Below, in pieces: positions 44,468-55,636 of a stretch of 64,000 nt of DNA (its first letter is position 1; each line of letters opens with the position of its first letter). Below the pieces are notes generated by a model. The model was not told the DNA's origin, made no database searches, and saw only the letters and a program-made list of their open reading frames with translations. The stretch comes from Pseudeuparius sepicola (Eukaryota > Arthropoda > Insecta > Coleoptera > Anthribidae): contig OY987298.1 in the NCBI GenBank assembly GCA_963920635.1, positions 115,062,035 to 115,126,034 of the forward strand, given 5' to 3'. The position numbers and the translations under genes are program-made.

Positions 44468-46529
44468 TTAAAAAGTGAAGTTGTCTAAATTATCAGCAGC
44501 CTCTCTTAGAATTACATTCAGATTATGAAAATTAATATCACAGTGTTCACTCAGCTTATTAAAGTTATCACACATTAAAAACAAAGGTGTTCTAAAAAAT
44601 AAATTTGTTCTCGCTCTATCACAATAAAAAGTGTTTGAGTTGCGAGTTCTAATGATAGATGGAACATAAAAATTAATTTGAGAGACGAGATCACATGCAT
44701 CTATCTCGTTATGCAGAATCTTATGCAAAAACTTCAGTGCTGCACATTTCCTTCTCAAATCTAAGGACTGAATCTGAAACCTAGTTGTTAGCTCAACATA
44801 CGGAGTACCCATCGCGGGATATATTCCGTCTACCCTAAAAGCCAAAAATTTTAGAAACTTTTTCTGTACGCGTTCAATGGCTACTTTATGGCATCTATAA
44901 AATGGACACCATATGATTGAGGCATATTCAAGTTTAGAGCGAACAAAAGCTGAGAACAAGACTAACAAAGGACTGAATTGTGTGAAAGTACGACAATTTC
45001 TTACTATGAAGCCATATGCCTTAGAGGCCTGGGTAACCTTCCATGAAATATGGTCGACAAACGACAACTTTGAGTCAAAAATGACACCTAAATCCTTCAC
45101 TGAATCGCAACGAGAAAGAGCACATCCGGAAACACTATAGTTGTGTGCCAAAGTCGATTGTTTTTTAGTATAGCTCAAGACTTTACATTTAGCAATATTC
45201 AAGTGAAGCCGGTTTTCGTTGCACCACTGATGAATACGATCAAGATCAAGCTGTAAGTGTATGCAATCCTCAATGGTATTAACCTCGGCATATAATTTTA
45301 GATCATCAGCAAATAGCACTCTACCACAACTGAGCGAGTTCGCAATATCATCAACAAACAAGAGAAACAATAAGGGTCCCAGATTCGAGCCCTGCGGGAC
45401 ACCTGATTTTGGAGTATATTCAAACGAGTGAAATCCGTTATAGAAAACAGACTGTTTACGCTGATCAAGGTAATTGCACAATAAGGCCAATGCAGAGGAA
45501 TTAAGACCATACATATTAATCTTCTCTGAGTATACCATGATCAAGTCTATCGAACGCTTTCGCAAAATCAGTGTATATTACATCAACTTGCTTTTGTTTG
45601 TCAAGACGGCTCGCTACAAATTGAGTGAAGCATGTTAAATTCGTGACAGTGGATCTCTTTGATAGAAATCCATGTTGATGTGGGGAAAGGACATTGCGTA
45701 CAGATGGATAAATTCTGTTATACAAAACGACTTCAAAAACCTTGGCAAAGTTCGACAAAATAGATATAGGCCGATAATTTCGCACATCAGAAGGATCACC
45801 AGACTTCAAAACCGGGCACACCCTTGACATCTTCCAAATGTCAGGGAAGGTGTTGCTGCTAGTAGCTAAATTAAACAATGTAAGTAGTGGAGCCGAAAGA
45901 ACACCAATGCAGTCTTTAACTAGAAAGGAGGGAATAGAGTCCGGACCGGAAGTTACCTTATTTTTCAATTTCGATGATGCAATAATTATTTCCCGCTCCG
46001 TAATGCCTGCAAAATCGATACTGGAAGAGTCGCCTAACACAAAGTCCCCACGTCCGGTGCCACCAACATGTGGCACAACAAACACGCTCTCAAAGTAACT
46101 TGCAAAACCATCAACTATACCTGTAGGGGAGTCAAAAGTTACGTCATTAAGTCTCATCTCACCAGGTATCCTCGTTGAATTATTCTTAGAGTGTACAAAT
46201 GCCCAAAAACTCTGAGGATCAAACGAAACAGATGCCTGGACTTGCTCTAAATAACGGTGATATGCAACTGAGATAAGTTGTTTTACCAATAACCTCAATC
46301 TTCTGAACTCATCGAGAAATACATTATTCCTATTTGCTTTATATTTCTTAAAAACCTTTGCCTTCAGTTTTATAGTACTAATTATTTCGGCAGTGTACCA
46401 GGATGGGTATTTATGGCTGAAATTTTTGAACTTGGGAACACACTTGTCAAAAATTCGGTTTATATAACTATAAAAACTATTTACTGCCTGATTGACATCA
46501 TTAATACCATCCAAGAAGGACCAGTCTGC
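44468..46529 (-). pseudogene. ORF2 reverse transcriptase, one frameshift
   Basis: The domain starts after the premature TAG. The upstream linker leads into VCPVLKSGDPSDVRNYRPIS, then motif A VDVIYTDFAKAFDRLDH (about 45545-45595). The frame breaks near 45530 within 'ggtatactcagagaag' and continues in the next frame, where SGVPQGSNLGPLLFLLF and the catalytic FADD (about 45300) follow. KDLGVIFDSKLSFVDHI marks the region after the palm and a C-terminal cysteine/histidine-poor tail ends at 44468. The fragment matches jockey-superfamily RTs in motif order and spacing. Two lesions in ~2.9 kb suggest a fairly recent insertion. Confidence 0.85.
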
Positions 46530-46532
46530 CTA

Positions 46533-47370
46533 AAGAAAAGCCTGATAAAGATCAGGATAATTAGCCTTGCGAAAATTATAGGAACTATCATCGTTGCGTG
46601 AAGGAAAGGCCTCCAGTTTATGAGCAAGGTCTTCAATACTTATTTCCAATGCTGGATGATATAGTGCTTCCTCAGGTACTAGAGGCGCATTGTCCCTTGA
46701 CACAGCACAGTTAAAGTTAGATATGACCAAATCAAGCAATCTATTCATTCCATTGAGAACGCCATTGAATTGGCGCATGTTAAGAAAACTTAACAGGCCA
46801 TGAACTGCATTGACTTTTCTGTCTGAATTATCTGAGTGGACAAAGTGTGAACAATTAAAATCACCCAGTAAAATGACATTCCCTGACTGCAAAAACTGAA
46901 CCTCTTCAATAGCTTCACAAAACAACTCAAAAACGTCAACAGATACAGATGGTGGGATATAGACAACAACGATATAAAAACATTTGAAATCAGTCATACA
47001 TTTACAGATTATAACATCAATTAGAGGAAAGCTATTGTCTAGTTCCGGTACATCCATAACTTTACATTGTATAACATGTTTCATGGCTAAAAGCACTCCA
47101 CCACCGCACTGCTCATTAACGACATTGAATTTTCGAAAGATGACATACTGGCTTGGAAACAGTTCACTACTAAGGATATCCGGATGCAGGTTTGTTTCGC
47201 ATAATGCCAAAATGTCATAATCACAAGCACTAATAGACGACGAAAAAATGTGAAACTTCGATCGAAGCCCACGAACGTTTTGAAAATAAATTAGTAAGTT
47301 GGAGGAGTTACTGCTGGGCCTGATTAGTTTTCCGAAACAATTTTTGGGATACCATTTACGTATTTAATTC
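46533..47370 (-). pseudogene. ORF2 endonuclease domain (AP-endonuclease type)
   Basis: This part nicks the target to prime reverse transcription. The frame already contains LLIYFQNVRGLRSKFHIFSS upstream of the TTG at 47210, and 'QNVRGLRSK' is the typical start of the endonuclease. The catalytic glutamate lies in LALCETNLHP, and VILLGDFNCSH holds the Asp and Asn of the active site. Near the C-terminus YHPALEIS stands where families have SDHxALEI, so the Asp before the final His may be lost. A single in-frame TAG at 46530-46532 separates it from the reverse transcriptase, which continues in the same frame. It is therefore a nonsense mutation, not a natural ORF boundary. Confidence 0.8.
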
Positions 47371-47500
47371 GTAAGTTAGATTCACCTGAGTTTAGTCGCT
47401 CCTGTATTGCAACGAAAGTGACCTTAGTCACCGGAAGTGGGCTCTGGGCACCGCAAGAAGCTCCCTCGCTGCACTTTCACGCCGCACTTGCACAGGTTTC

Positions 47501-50080
47501 ACATGGTTCAGGTAATAATAATTAGTAATGAATAATATAGGCTTAAATTATTATTTGTTTAATAAAATTCCAATATAGAGTGCATCTACTTTAAAATCTT
47601 TATTTTTGGAGATAATCGCCTGAATTTTTAATTGTTTGAAAGGCTTTCAGAAACCGCTTCATTTGACCTTCCTACCATTTTTAAAATGCAAATCCAGGGC
47701 CGGCTACGATTTTTTATACCCCGATTTTTACAGATACTCCCAGACACCAAATTTGAATAAAAAAATATTCATTCTGCAGGGGATCAAAATTGAGCAAAAT
47801 GGAAATTTTAAATGCATCTGGCGAGTCAAGGGTGCCATGGAATCCCCTCAAAATATTGGAAGAGCCACCCGGACCATTCAACTCAAAGTGTTGGTGTGCA
47901 AAGATTCGATAGAAAAATGTACAGGGTATTTTTCTCTCGGTCATCTCAAAATGGTGAATTATTATGAAACTTTATAGGTACTGGTCATGAGTGCTCTGGA
48001 ATTATTGAAAAATATTAATAAATACATTTTTTACAAAATGCCAACCAACAAATAAAAAAAACAGTTTAAATTATTGGACGCCACTTGTTCTTATCGTATA
48101 TATTTCTAGAAAAGTATCGCATAAAATTGCGACCTGCAGCTTTATCTGCTAGAGATAATGATTGTAAATCTGGAGTTGGTTTCTCAAGAGTTTTTATTTC
48201 AACTTTTTCTGTCAACGAAAGGCTTAGTTTAGAAAGATACAATAATACAATAATTATACAATGCAATAATAATTATCTTTTGTAGTGAAACTACGGATAG
48301 TCTTGTATTAGATAGTATTTGTACGATATAGAGAGAGATATATCCACTTTTAGGTGAAGGTTAGCATTTTAAACTTTACCTCCTCCTTATATACAATGTA
48401 AGTATAGTTAATCAAAGATTTTGCTTATTTCAGGGATTTATTTTTAATGTTATATAATGTTTATTCTAAACTTACGTATTATCGAGGGTATTATATAGAA
48501 CACCTTTTGCTGAAGCACAATATATAGCTACATGTTTACACTAACTTTATCAAATCGTTTACGAGGATCGGGAAAGGTAGTATTACTCGAGTCGTTCTTC
48601 AAACAAACCATTTCCGCCGATAGCTCAACTCTTCCGAGTTCTCTCCTTGAATCTAAACTTTTCCACTAATATATTATTTATGGACGAAAGGCTCCCATTC
48701 CGTGTAATCAGAGCTGGCTGCTAGCTAGATGAAAATTCCGGTATAAAATACCCATCTCTACCAACCTTAATTAGAGTCGGTGTTTGTAAACAATGAAGAG
48801 ATTTCTTTAGCGGGCAGAACTTTTAGTATAGAATTACGATTTTAATTTGAATTCCTCGTCTGGTAGATACGAACAAAATTACTTTAGTATAGTATTCCAG
48901 CTGATTGTTATTCCTTGCTAAAATATATTTGCGTACACACCCAACGGGTAATTCAAATATTATAATTAATAATAATAAATTATATATATTATATTAAATT
49001 ATATGGATATAGAACATTGCGGGTTGCCCCTAAAGGAGGTGCACAATAATTCAATTAATAAATTTGCAACATCTAATTACCTTGTTTGGCGATCAGCTTT
49101 CCGTAATATTAATTATGTATTATATATTTAAATTAAAGAAAAACATATACTTAGTTCATTCTATGCGTGTTTTATGGTGCAGAGAAAAAATAACAGAAAT
49201 AAATAGCCAATAATTTGAATTTGATGTGATACTAGCGAATTCCGTCAAAGCCATGCTATATCGAACTGATCACACGATTCGCAAGTACGTCATAGGCATT
49301 CGCATTTCACTCAAATTTCACGGTTTGTTTTTTGCTATGCCACGCCAGCATCCGCACATGTTACTTGTATTTCAATTAGTCGCATTGACCATTGGCTTCC
49401 AACTAACGGCAAAGTGCCAAATAAAAGACGGGAATATATTATTGCTTTTAATATACTGTAGTATAATAATTACTATAATCTATATAAAAATATATTCTCT
49501 TTTGTTTTATATATTAAAGAATTTCCCACATATTTGATATTATACGTTTTTCGTGTATTTTACTGTTCTATTTATTAACGTATACCTATATATACTATTT
49601 AATACTGTTTAGCAAAATTACCATTAGAGATTACAATAAATAATATAAAAATATATTATTGCTTTTAATGTATTTTATTATAATCTCCAGTAACTTTTAT
49701 TTCGCTTTCGAGCACTCTCTATTAGCTTGTAATAAGAAATAAATATAATTTAGTGTTACTAGTTTAGTGTTACTAGTTTAGCGTTACTGGTGTTAATATT
49801 ACAAGGTGACAATCTCAAAGTAGGAAAAAATAGGGTTATATAAATATGCATTCATGGTTCTCTATCAAAATGTAGTGTTATGGGACATAATGCCACATAA
49901 GAAAAAATATTTTGAGCTCTTTTTATAATACCTTTAATTTTAATTCGGAATTTTATATCAACTAATACCTAATTAATTTTTATATTAGTGCTTTCCTAGA
50001 TTTTTCGTGTTAGTTACCAAAAACCCATACTTCCTTCTTATTAGACCTATACGGATGTGCACTCTGGCGTTGGCTCTATA
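47501..50080. other. AT-rich DNA without recognisable genes
   Basis: Three imperfect copies of 'tagtgttactagttt' occur at 49751-49796. 'atatattattgcttttaat' is repeated near 49436 and 49651. An A/T-pure stretch lies at 48960-49005. Overlapping short frames on both strands at 47636-48285 share no similarity that I recognise. No complete element is seen. Confidence 0.3.
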
Positions 50081-50217
50081 GGGCAGTTGTTCGAATGACA
50101 ATTATTCGAAGGACAGTTAATCGACGGACACTTCTTCGAATGGTCAGTTTTTCGAATGGACAATTTGTCGAATAGACAGTTTTTCGAATGGACAGTTCTT
50201 CGAATGGACAGCTTTTA
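50081..50217 (+). repeat. Minisatellite, ~16-bp unit, about eight copies
   Basis: The unit is close to gacagtttttcgaatg, with variants such as gacaatttgtcgaata. Copies differ in one to four positions, and unit length varies between 14 and 17. The later units are the most regular. No function is implied. Confidence 0.75.
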
Positions 50218-50276
50218 CTATTTTCCTGAAATTCTTTATTTCGACAATATTATCAGTAAAATTTGAAAAGGCTCCT

Positions 50277-50502
50277 AAACATTTTGGAGTTTCACTATAT
50301 TATACTATCTTGTTTAAAACAAATATTTTTTGTTATTACATCGATCATCTATCTTTATCACGAGATCCACAAATTCGAGTTAAATAAATTTAGTATAAAA
50401 TTTGAAAACGGAATTTTTCAAAAACGGAAAAAGATAATGCCACAAAGTTTAATATCATTTTAATTGCCTTGATGAGCAGATTTCAAAAATGCAAAAGTAT
50501 AT
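50277..50502 (+). repeat. Dispersed repeat, copy 2 (partner at 27.2 kb)
   Basis: Same orientation and content as 27236-27457, from acattttggagtttcactat to gagcagatttcaaaaat. After it comes ttgggtgttcc, where copy 1 has tacagggagt, so both run into altered CAGGG-type termini. Differences are mainly substitutions. Confidence 0.65.
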
Positions 50503-50696
50503 TGGGTGTTCCATTTAAAAAACATAAGTTATGTCTGCCACGGCTTTCTTGAACACACTGTAGACGGTTCAATAGCGTCATAAAAAACTTTGTATTAGTA
50601 TCTAAAACTTTTTGAAAAAACTTTTTTTCTAACCTCAAAAACTAGCAAGTTAAGGGGGGTGTCAATTTATAATGAACCACCCTGTACATATATATT

Positions 50697-51168
50697 TTTT
50701 TTTAAATCGAAAAAAAAAATGTTTTATTAGGCAAGAAAATAATCATACGGGATCACCCGTCTATGAACCAACTGAGTGCGGTGTTGCTTGACTTTGACGA
50801 TCGCTTTACCTAGGTCAAGTATGATAATGATAAGACACGGCGCCGGCGCCTTCGAACAGAAAAACCAAACTGCTGCTTGTTGTGCAGCTTCCATAAGAAA
50901 TCTATTGATATTCAAACCTACTAAAATATGTATACTGAAAGATTGCGGTGCTATAGGTAACAATTTCCGAAGAGTTAAATGGGCCTTTTGTGGCCGGGTT
51001 TTGAATATTTGGTCACTTTTGACGGGCGATGGCTCCGCGTCTGACGTTTGATGTTTACATCTCGCCAAGGCCTACTTATTGAAAAAATCGTACAATAATG
51101 GGCTACTTCAGTGCCGATTTCTGAGCTTTTAATGACGATTTTGGGACACTTCACTGCCGATTTCAAGA
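50697..51168 (+). repeat. ~470-bp dispersed repeat, copy 1 (partner at 61.2 kb)
   Basis: It matches 61231-61701 in the same orientation, through gttttattaggcaagaaaat, agaaaaaccaaactgctgct, ggccgggttttgaatatttg and gacgtttgatgtttacatct. A third, partial relative lies at 60230-60330. The open frame seen here (50776-51051) is broken in the second copy by length changes, which argues against coding. Confidence 0.75.
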
Positions 51169-51543
51169 AAAATTTATAAAATTATTAATATCTGATATTA
51201 CTTATTTTTTAAAAAATATTCTAATAAAGTCATTTTTTCCATGTATATTATGTAAAAAATAATTATCTTTTTTGCTCTATTAAAATGTGATAAAAACTGA
51301 TTCACGCTTCAATAGTACTTTCTCACTTACGAGCAGTTCGTTCTGCAATGTATCTGCTTTTCTGTGTTATTTTAACTAAGAAATTTCAATTTTATATATG
51401 CATTCCATTGCTTAAATTGTAAGTATTTTTACACTGTTTATCTTTCTCTTTTTGCATGCCTTAATTTTTTATTGTAAATATCCACTAACTTTTATCCTTT
51501 TTTTAGAAATATGTTTGTCCTAAATTAAAATATACTGACATAG

Positions 51544-51591
51544 TTACTTACCTGATGATGGCCTTTGTGCCGAAACATACGTCGTAAATGA
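51544..51591 (+). ncRNA. Hammerhead ribozyme motif (Penelope-like element type)
   Basis: The conserved core is present in order: CTGATGA (51552-51558), a short stem II (ggc 51560-51562 with gcc 51569-51571, loop ctttgt), GAAA (51572-51575), a minimal stem III (AC/GT with loop atac) and the cleavage triplet GTC (51581-51583). Stem I pairs ttac (51548-51551) with gtaa (51584-51587), then continues after one mismatch. One extra T (51559) lies between CTGATGA and stem II. Extra residues at that position are known in some natural hammerheads. Small type I hammerheads with this two-pair stem III are known from Penelope-like retroelements. No Penelope reverse transcriptase is visible nearby, so this would be a terminal fragment. 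Confidence 0.6.
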
Positions 51592-51890
51592 ACAAATAAA
51601 TGACGTTTTTGTATGGTCGAAACCCAAGAGTTTTATTGTTGATTATTTATTTCTTTAAAAAGAAAAAGTATAGTAGGTACCTATGCAACTAGTGCAAAAT
51701 GACCACTTCATGCGTCCGTGAAAATTTGTATTGAAAGTTTGATTGTATAAAGAAAATCATGATGATTAATTTTGAGCCCGTCACTTCTCATTATGTTTTA
51801 AGCAAAAGCAAATGGCTACATACAAATTTTATTAAATAGAATAATAAAAAATTTGCCTTATGATGCGGACTTTATGTGTGACACTGTATA

Positions 51891-52704
51891 CAGGATGTAC
51901 ATAAAGTAAGGAATAAATTCATTTTCTCGAAAATAAATCCTCGTCAATATTTGTTGTAAAAAGCGACAAACTAAATTTAGAGTGACCTATTTGATAGAAC
52001 ATATTATTTATCTGCATAGAGCACGTTAAAATTTTTGTCAAGTTACACGAGGAAATTTTCGGAAAAATTGATCTTATATGGGTTTACAATTAATTTATTT
52101 TATTTAGTAAACTACAAAAGAATTTGGATTATTGAGAGTTCAAACTGGGGTCTAGCAGTATCTAAGACAGTGAATAAATTCTCATTGGACTTTAATGACA
52201 GATTATTTGGAAATAGTGTTACATTCATTTTGAATCCTAGTTTTTAACCCCTCGATATTATCTGGTATGTTTTTATGCGAAGTTCTTAATATGTCGACAC
52301 ATAGACTTAAGTCCGGAGACCTTAGGGCCATTAAATGTCCAACAAATTTTCAGAAAGTCCGCAATGAGAATTTATTAGCCGTCTTGGATACTGCCAGGCC
52401 CAGGAAGAACTCCAGTCCTTTAAATCTTAAATTTAGGCGAAACTTCACTTTATTGTTCAGCTATATTGGTGGTCCATAAACGATTTTTCACAATAGTTAA
52501 ATTAATAGTTAAATTGACTGAGCACCAAACTGACAGTAATTATTATTATTAGTCTTTGTGACAAGACGTGCAGATCAGGATACAACATTTTCAATATGGC
52601 AAAAGTCTTCCTTATGCACTTCGATATGTGTTTGTAATAATATGACAAAATTTGTATCGTGCTGAAATGAATTTGTTCCCTACTTCAGTCACTGAATCAC
52701 CCTG
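51891..52704 (-). mobile_element. Degraded mariner-type element
   Basis: The ends CAGGATGTACATAAAGTAAG (51891) and gtcactgaatcaccctg (52704) are bordered by TA. They are only loosely complementary, but 'aggaataaattcattttc' pairs with 'gaaatgaatttgttcc'. On the minus strand, 52300-52335 keeps 'LRSPDLS', a relic of the third catalytic motif of a mariner-type transposase, seen better in the relic at 42085-42128. Stops and frameshifts are numerous. Confidence 0.55.
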
Positions 52705-54252
52705 TATATCTGACAATGATGCTCGACGCGCGAGGTAAAAAACAAAGCCGGATACCGTGAGCCTACTTGATTGTCTTTGTTAAAATTAAATCATCATTTT
52801 TTGGCTGAAAACAATATGTACAAATAATTAACATAGTTGTTTTCTGTATGTCAGGCACAACATGATATAGGTTATCAAGTTTTAGCTACTAGATACAGTC
52901 TTCTAAACTAACACCGTAAAGTTAAGGAGCAATATTCAGCGATAAAGCAATCTTGCAGCTTTTTAATCAATGTTAAAATGCTGTGACTCCATTTTTGATC
53001 TGATCGTGGATCCGAATGCACTGGGGGCGGAGCTGCAGTGTGAATTATGGATAAACAACGAAAATTTCGGAAGCAACAATTTTAGTATTGTACCTATTGG
53101 AGTGTATGGTATCTGTGCCATTTTGTTTCTAACTTCTCGCCCGGAATTTATAAATTCCAATTATCTCCCCATAGATCCATTGGAAGCGCAAAACCCAAAA
53201 CGTAGCACTAATGTGGAACAAACACTCGCTAGCATTTACCTTCCATTATTCATTTTTTTGACGGGACTTCAATTTCCATCGGCGAATACAGTATTTTCGG
53301 CATCGGCGAATCTCGGCAGTGTTGGCTTTATATCGCCATGATATTACCCGGGCTGATATATTATCGCCATTTCGAATATAATTTCGGTGCCAGTATAATA
53401 TAAACGAGAGATAGGACTTGGGTGGTCAATCATGACCAGAAATTAATTGTCGGGAATTCTCTTACGATCTTGCAATTACATTATACCACCCATCAACATA
53501 CAAATATATCATCAGAACAATCGCCACCGGCAGACTTAACCAGGCAATATTATTTTTTCACGAGGATAATAATAAGCCTATTTTTAAAGGAGACTTCGAT
53601 TTTTAGATGCGAGAGTTTATCAACACTTCCAAAAATGTCCTTATTGCTAGATTACTGCAGGTGACAATGGCATTATTCATTTTGTCACTTTAAACATAAC
53701 CTTTAACAATAATTTTACTGACTTTTACAGTAAGGATTTTTTCTTGAGCTCACAGAGCACTAGCGGGAGCTCAAATTGACAGCACGCTTCATTTTTACGA
53801 GAAAACGGTGCTAGGCGAGGCACACCGGATAGAATGCCTGCAGTCATCCCCTCCCCTCCGCTGCAACGTTACACTGTCAGGCCATGCCAAACGCCTCGTT
53901 CACGCTCTCAGTTCTCAGTCGAGGCGCACCGAGGCACGCGGCGTTACGGCACGGCGTTCGTGCATATACAGCTACAAATCCTCATATTCAGTTATCCTTT
54001 CTTATATAGTGTTTAGCGCAATTCAGGTATTCAGGCCGTATATCATCATTTAATTAAAAAAAGGGGCAATACCTTATTACAGATTTGTTAAACTACTGAA
54101 AATTTGTCTCAAAATTATGCAAAATATGTTGTTGTTAACAGAAGGAAGTAATTATTGTTCTTGCGATGTATACTATCATCAGTTAATTGTAAAATGTTTA
54201 GCTACAATGGCAAACATGTATCTCGAAAATTATCGATAATTATCACTGCCCC
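52705..54252. other. Unassigned DNA with one plus-strand open stretch
   Basis: An open frame at 52970-53341 (123 codons) has no recognisable domain, and its 3' part contains 'catcggcgaat' repeated, so it may be element-derived. 53760-53960 is CG-rich. Near 53812 the string ctaggcgaggcacaccggat is an imperfect inverted match of 54683-54710 (atcccgtgtgcctcgtgctag), so an inverted-repeat element of about 900 bases may span this junction. Confidence 0.3.
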
Positions 54253-54669
54253 TTCATTAATAAAAAGATAAATGCTCATAATGTTGCTTGTTGCACAAGG
54301 TTTTTATGCAGTTTTAATTTCCTTAAAATTTCATTATCCCACTAGAAGATAACCCACTTTTATCTTTGTAATCTACTGTAATCTGCTCTATAAAATGATA
54401 ATGGAGTGATAGAGAAGTGATAACGAGTGCTGCATAAAGCCACCTTTAATAATTATTGTTGAATTTCGTTAAGTTTATTTTGTTTATTATTACGAATTTA
54501 ATTGTTTAAAATGATTTATTTTCTGTTCTGCGTAAAATTTTTCGGTTTCTTATTTTATGTGTTAATAAATAATATGGAAAATAAAAAAAAATGCTGTAAA
54601 ACTCCCCACAATACCTTTACGCATATATAATATCTTAGTTAGAATCGGCTTGAGTGTGTGACGTCATCG
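54253..54669 (+). repeat. Dispersed repeat, copy 2 (partner at 7.9 kb)
   Basis: Same orientation as 7871-8242, and it likewise ends at gagtgtgtgacgtcatcg. It includes about 40 extra bases (cccactagaagataacccac and flank) absent from the other copy. Its position between the inverted matches at 53812 and 54710 suggests it may be an internal part of a larger element. Confidence 0.65.
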
Positions 54670-54710
54670 TCTTCTATATCCCGTGTGCCTCGTGCTAGGG
54701 GAGGATGGTA

Positions 54711-55636
54711 TGACGTAAGCAACTTGCGTCATTACTTTATCACCGGAACCAAAGTTTACAGAAAACTTTGCCGGAACTCTTATTCTTGTTCACGCTCTTG
54801 ATAGCATGACGTGTACTACGATGGGACTATGGGAGATCAAAAATTTAAGTCATCCATAGATGAACAAAATAATAAAAATCGTTATATTTATCCTGACCTC
54901 AATATACACTTAAACAAACTATTGCCTCGCCACAAAATATAAAAATCTCCATATATTTGGTTGCATTTTCTTGCATTTTCTCGAGATAAACGGGAGACCA
55001 ACCAATTGTTGTGGAGGGGATACCATTATTGTTAACGGTGATATTTGCACCGTATATAAATATAAACTCGAGAAGAAATCCTTACTAATAGAAATTAACC
55101 TTTAATTCACCTACCCGGTGAACATCTTGACAAAAGCTCGAGTGCACCGGGTACAAAAGAGCAGCGTATAATACTATTTTTGGTTTGAAACATCCTGTAC
55201 TTATACCTAGTAATAAGGATCACAAAAATAAATATCTCATTACGAATTGCAAGACGACTAAAACATACTATACTCTTACTTCTTATTGACTTCAATTCTT
55301 ATGATAGACAAAATATCTACTTCCATCATTTATAAAGTTGAAATAATAGGTGTCCCGAAGAGAATTGATTAAGGGCGAAAACTTTAAACCTGTACTTCCA
55401 AATGAAGAATTATTTTGCGAAAATAAGCGAAGGGACATGCCACCATGTTTACGAACGCGCTGCGAATGACATCCAAACTGATTAAACTTTCAGATTAGAA
55501 CATCTAGAATGCAAAAAAAAATATGACAAAAATTTGCATCTAAATTGTGGTGTTAATATGTACCTAGTGCGTGATGTTACCATATTTCGACAAAAAATAT
55601 TGCGGATTTGGAAAGTTATCAATGTAGTTGGGATCA
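54711..55636. other. Unassigned AT-rich DNA
   Basis: No gene, tandem repeat or paired element end was recognised. A small inverted match (cacctacccggtg / caccgggta) lies at 55108-55155. Confidence 0.3.

Larger units (their letters stand above)
44235..47500 (-). mobile_element. Near-full-length jockey-like non-LTR retrotransposon
   Basis: On the minus strand an endonuclease-reverse transcriptase ORF (about 47370 to 44468) is followed by a 3' UTR of about 230 bases. The UTR ends with AATAAA (complement at 44253-44258) and an attattattaat tail at 44235-44247. Upstream of the endonuclease, 47375-47500 is open in another frame and could be the end of ORF1. The true 5' end is not resolved. The element is the longest coding structure in the window and is only lightly damaged. 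Confidence 0.8.

Noticed and set aside
50081..50217. CRISPR-like spacing of short repeats
   Set aside because: Units are contiguous and imperfect without unique spacers, so it is a minisatellite in a eukaryotic genome.
50776..51051. 91-codon open frame in the 470-bp dispersed repeat
   Set aside because: The second copy at 61.2 kb has length changes that destroy the frame, and no domain is recognisable.
52970..53341. 123-codon plus-strand open frame
   Set aside because: No recognisable domain, no splice or promoter context, and its end contains repeated element-like sequence.
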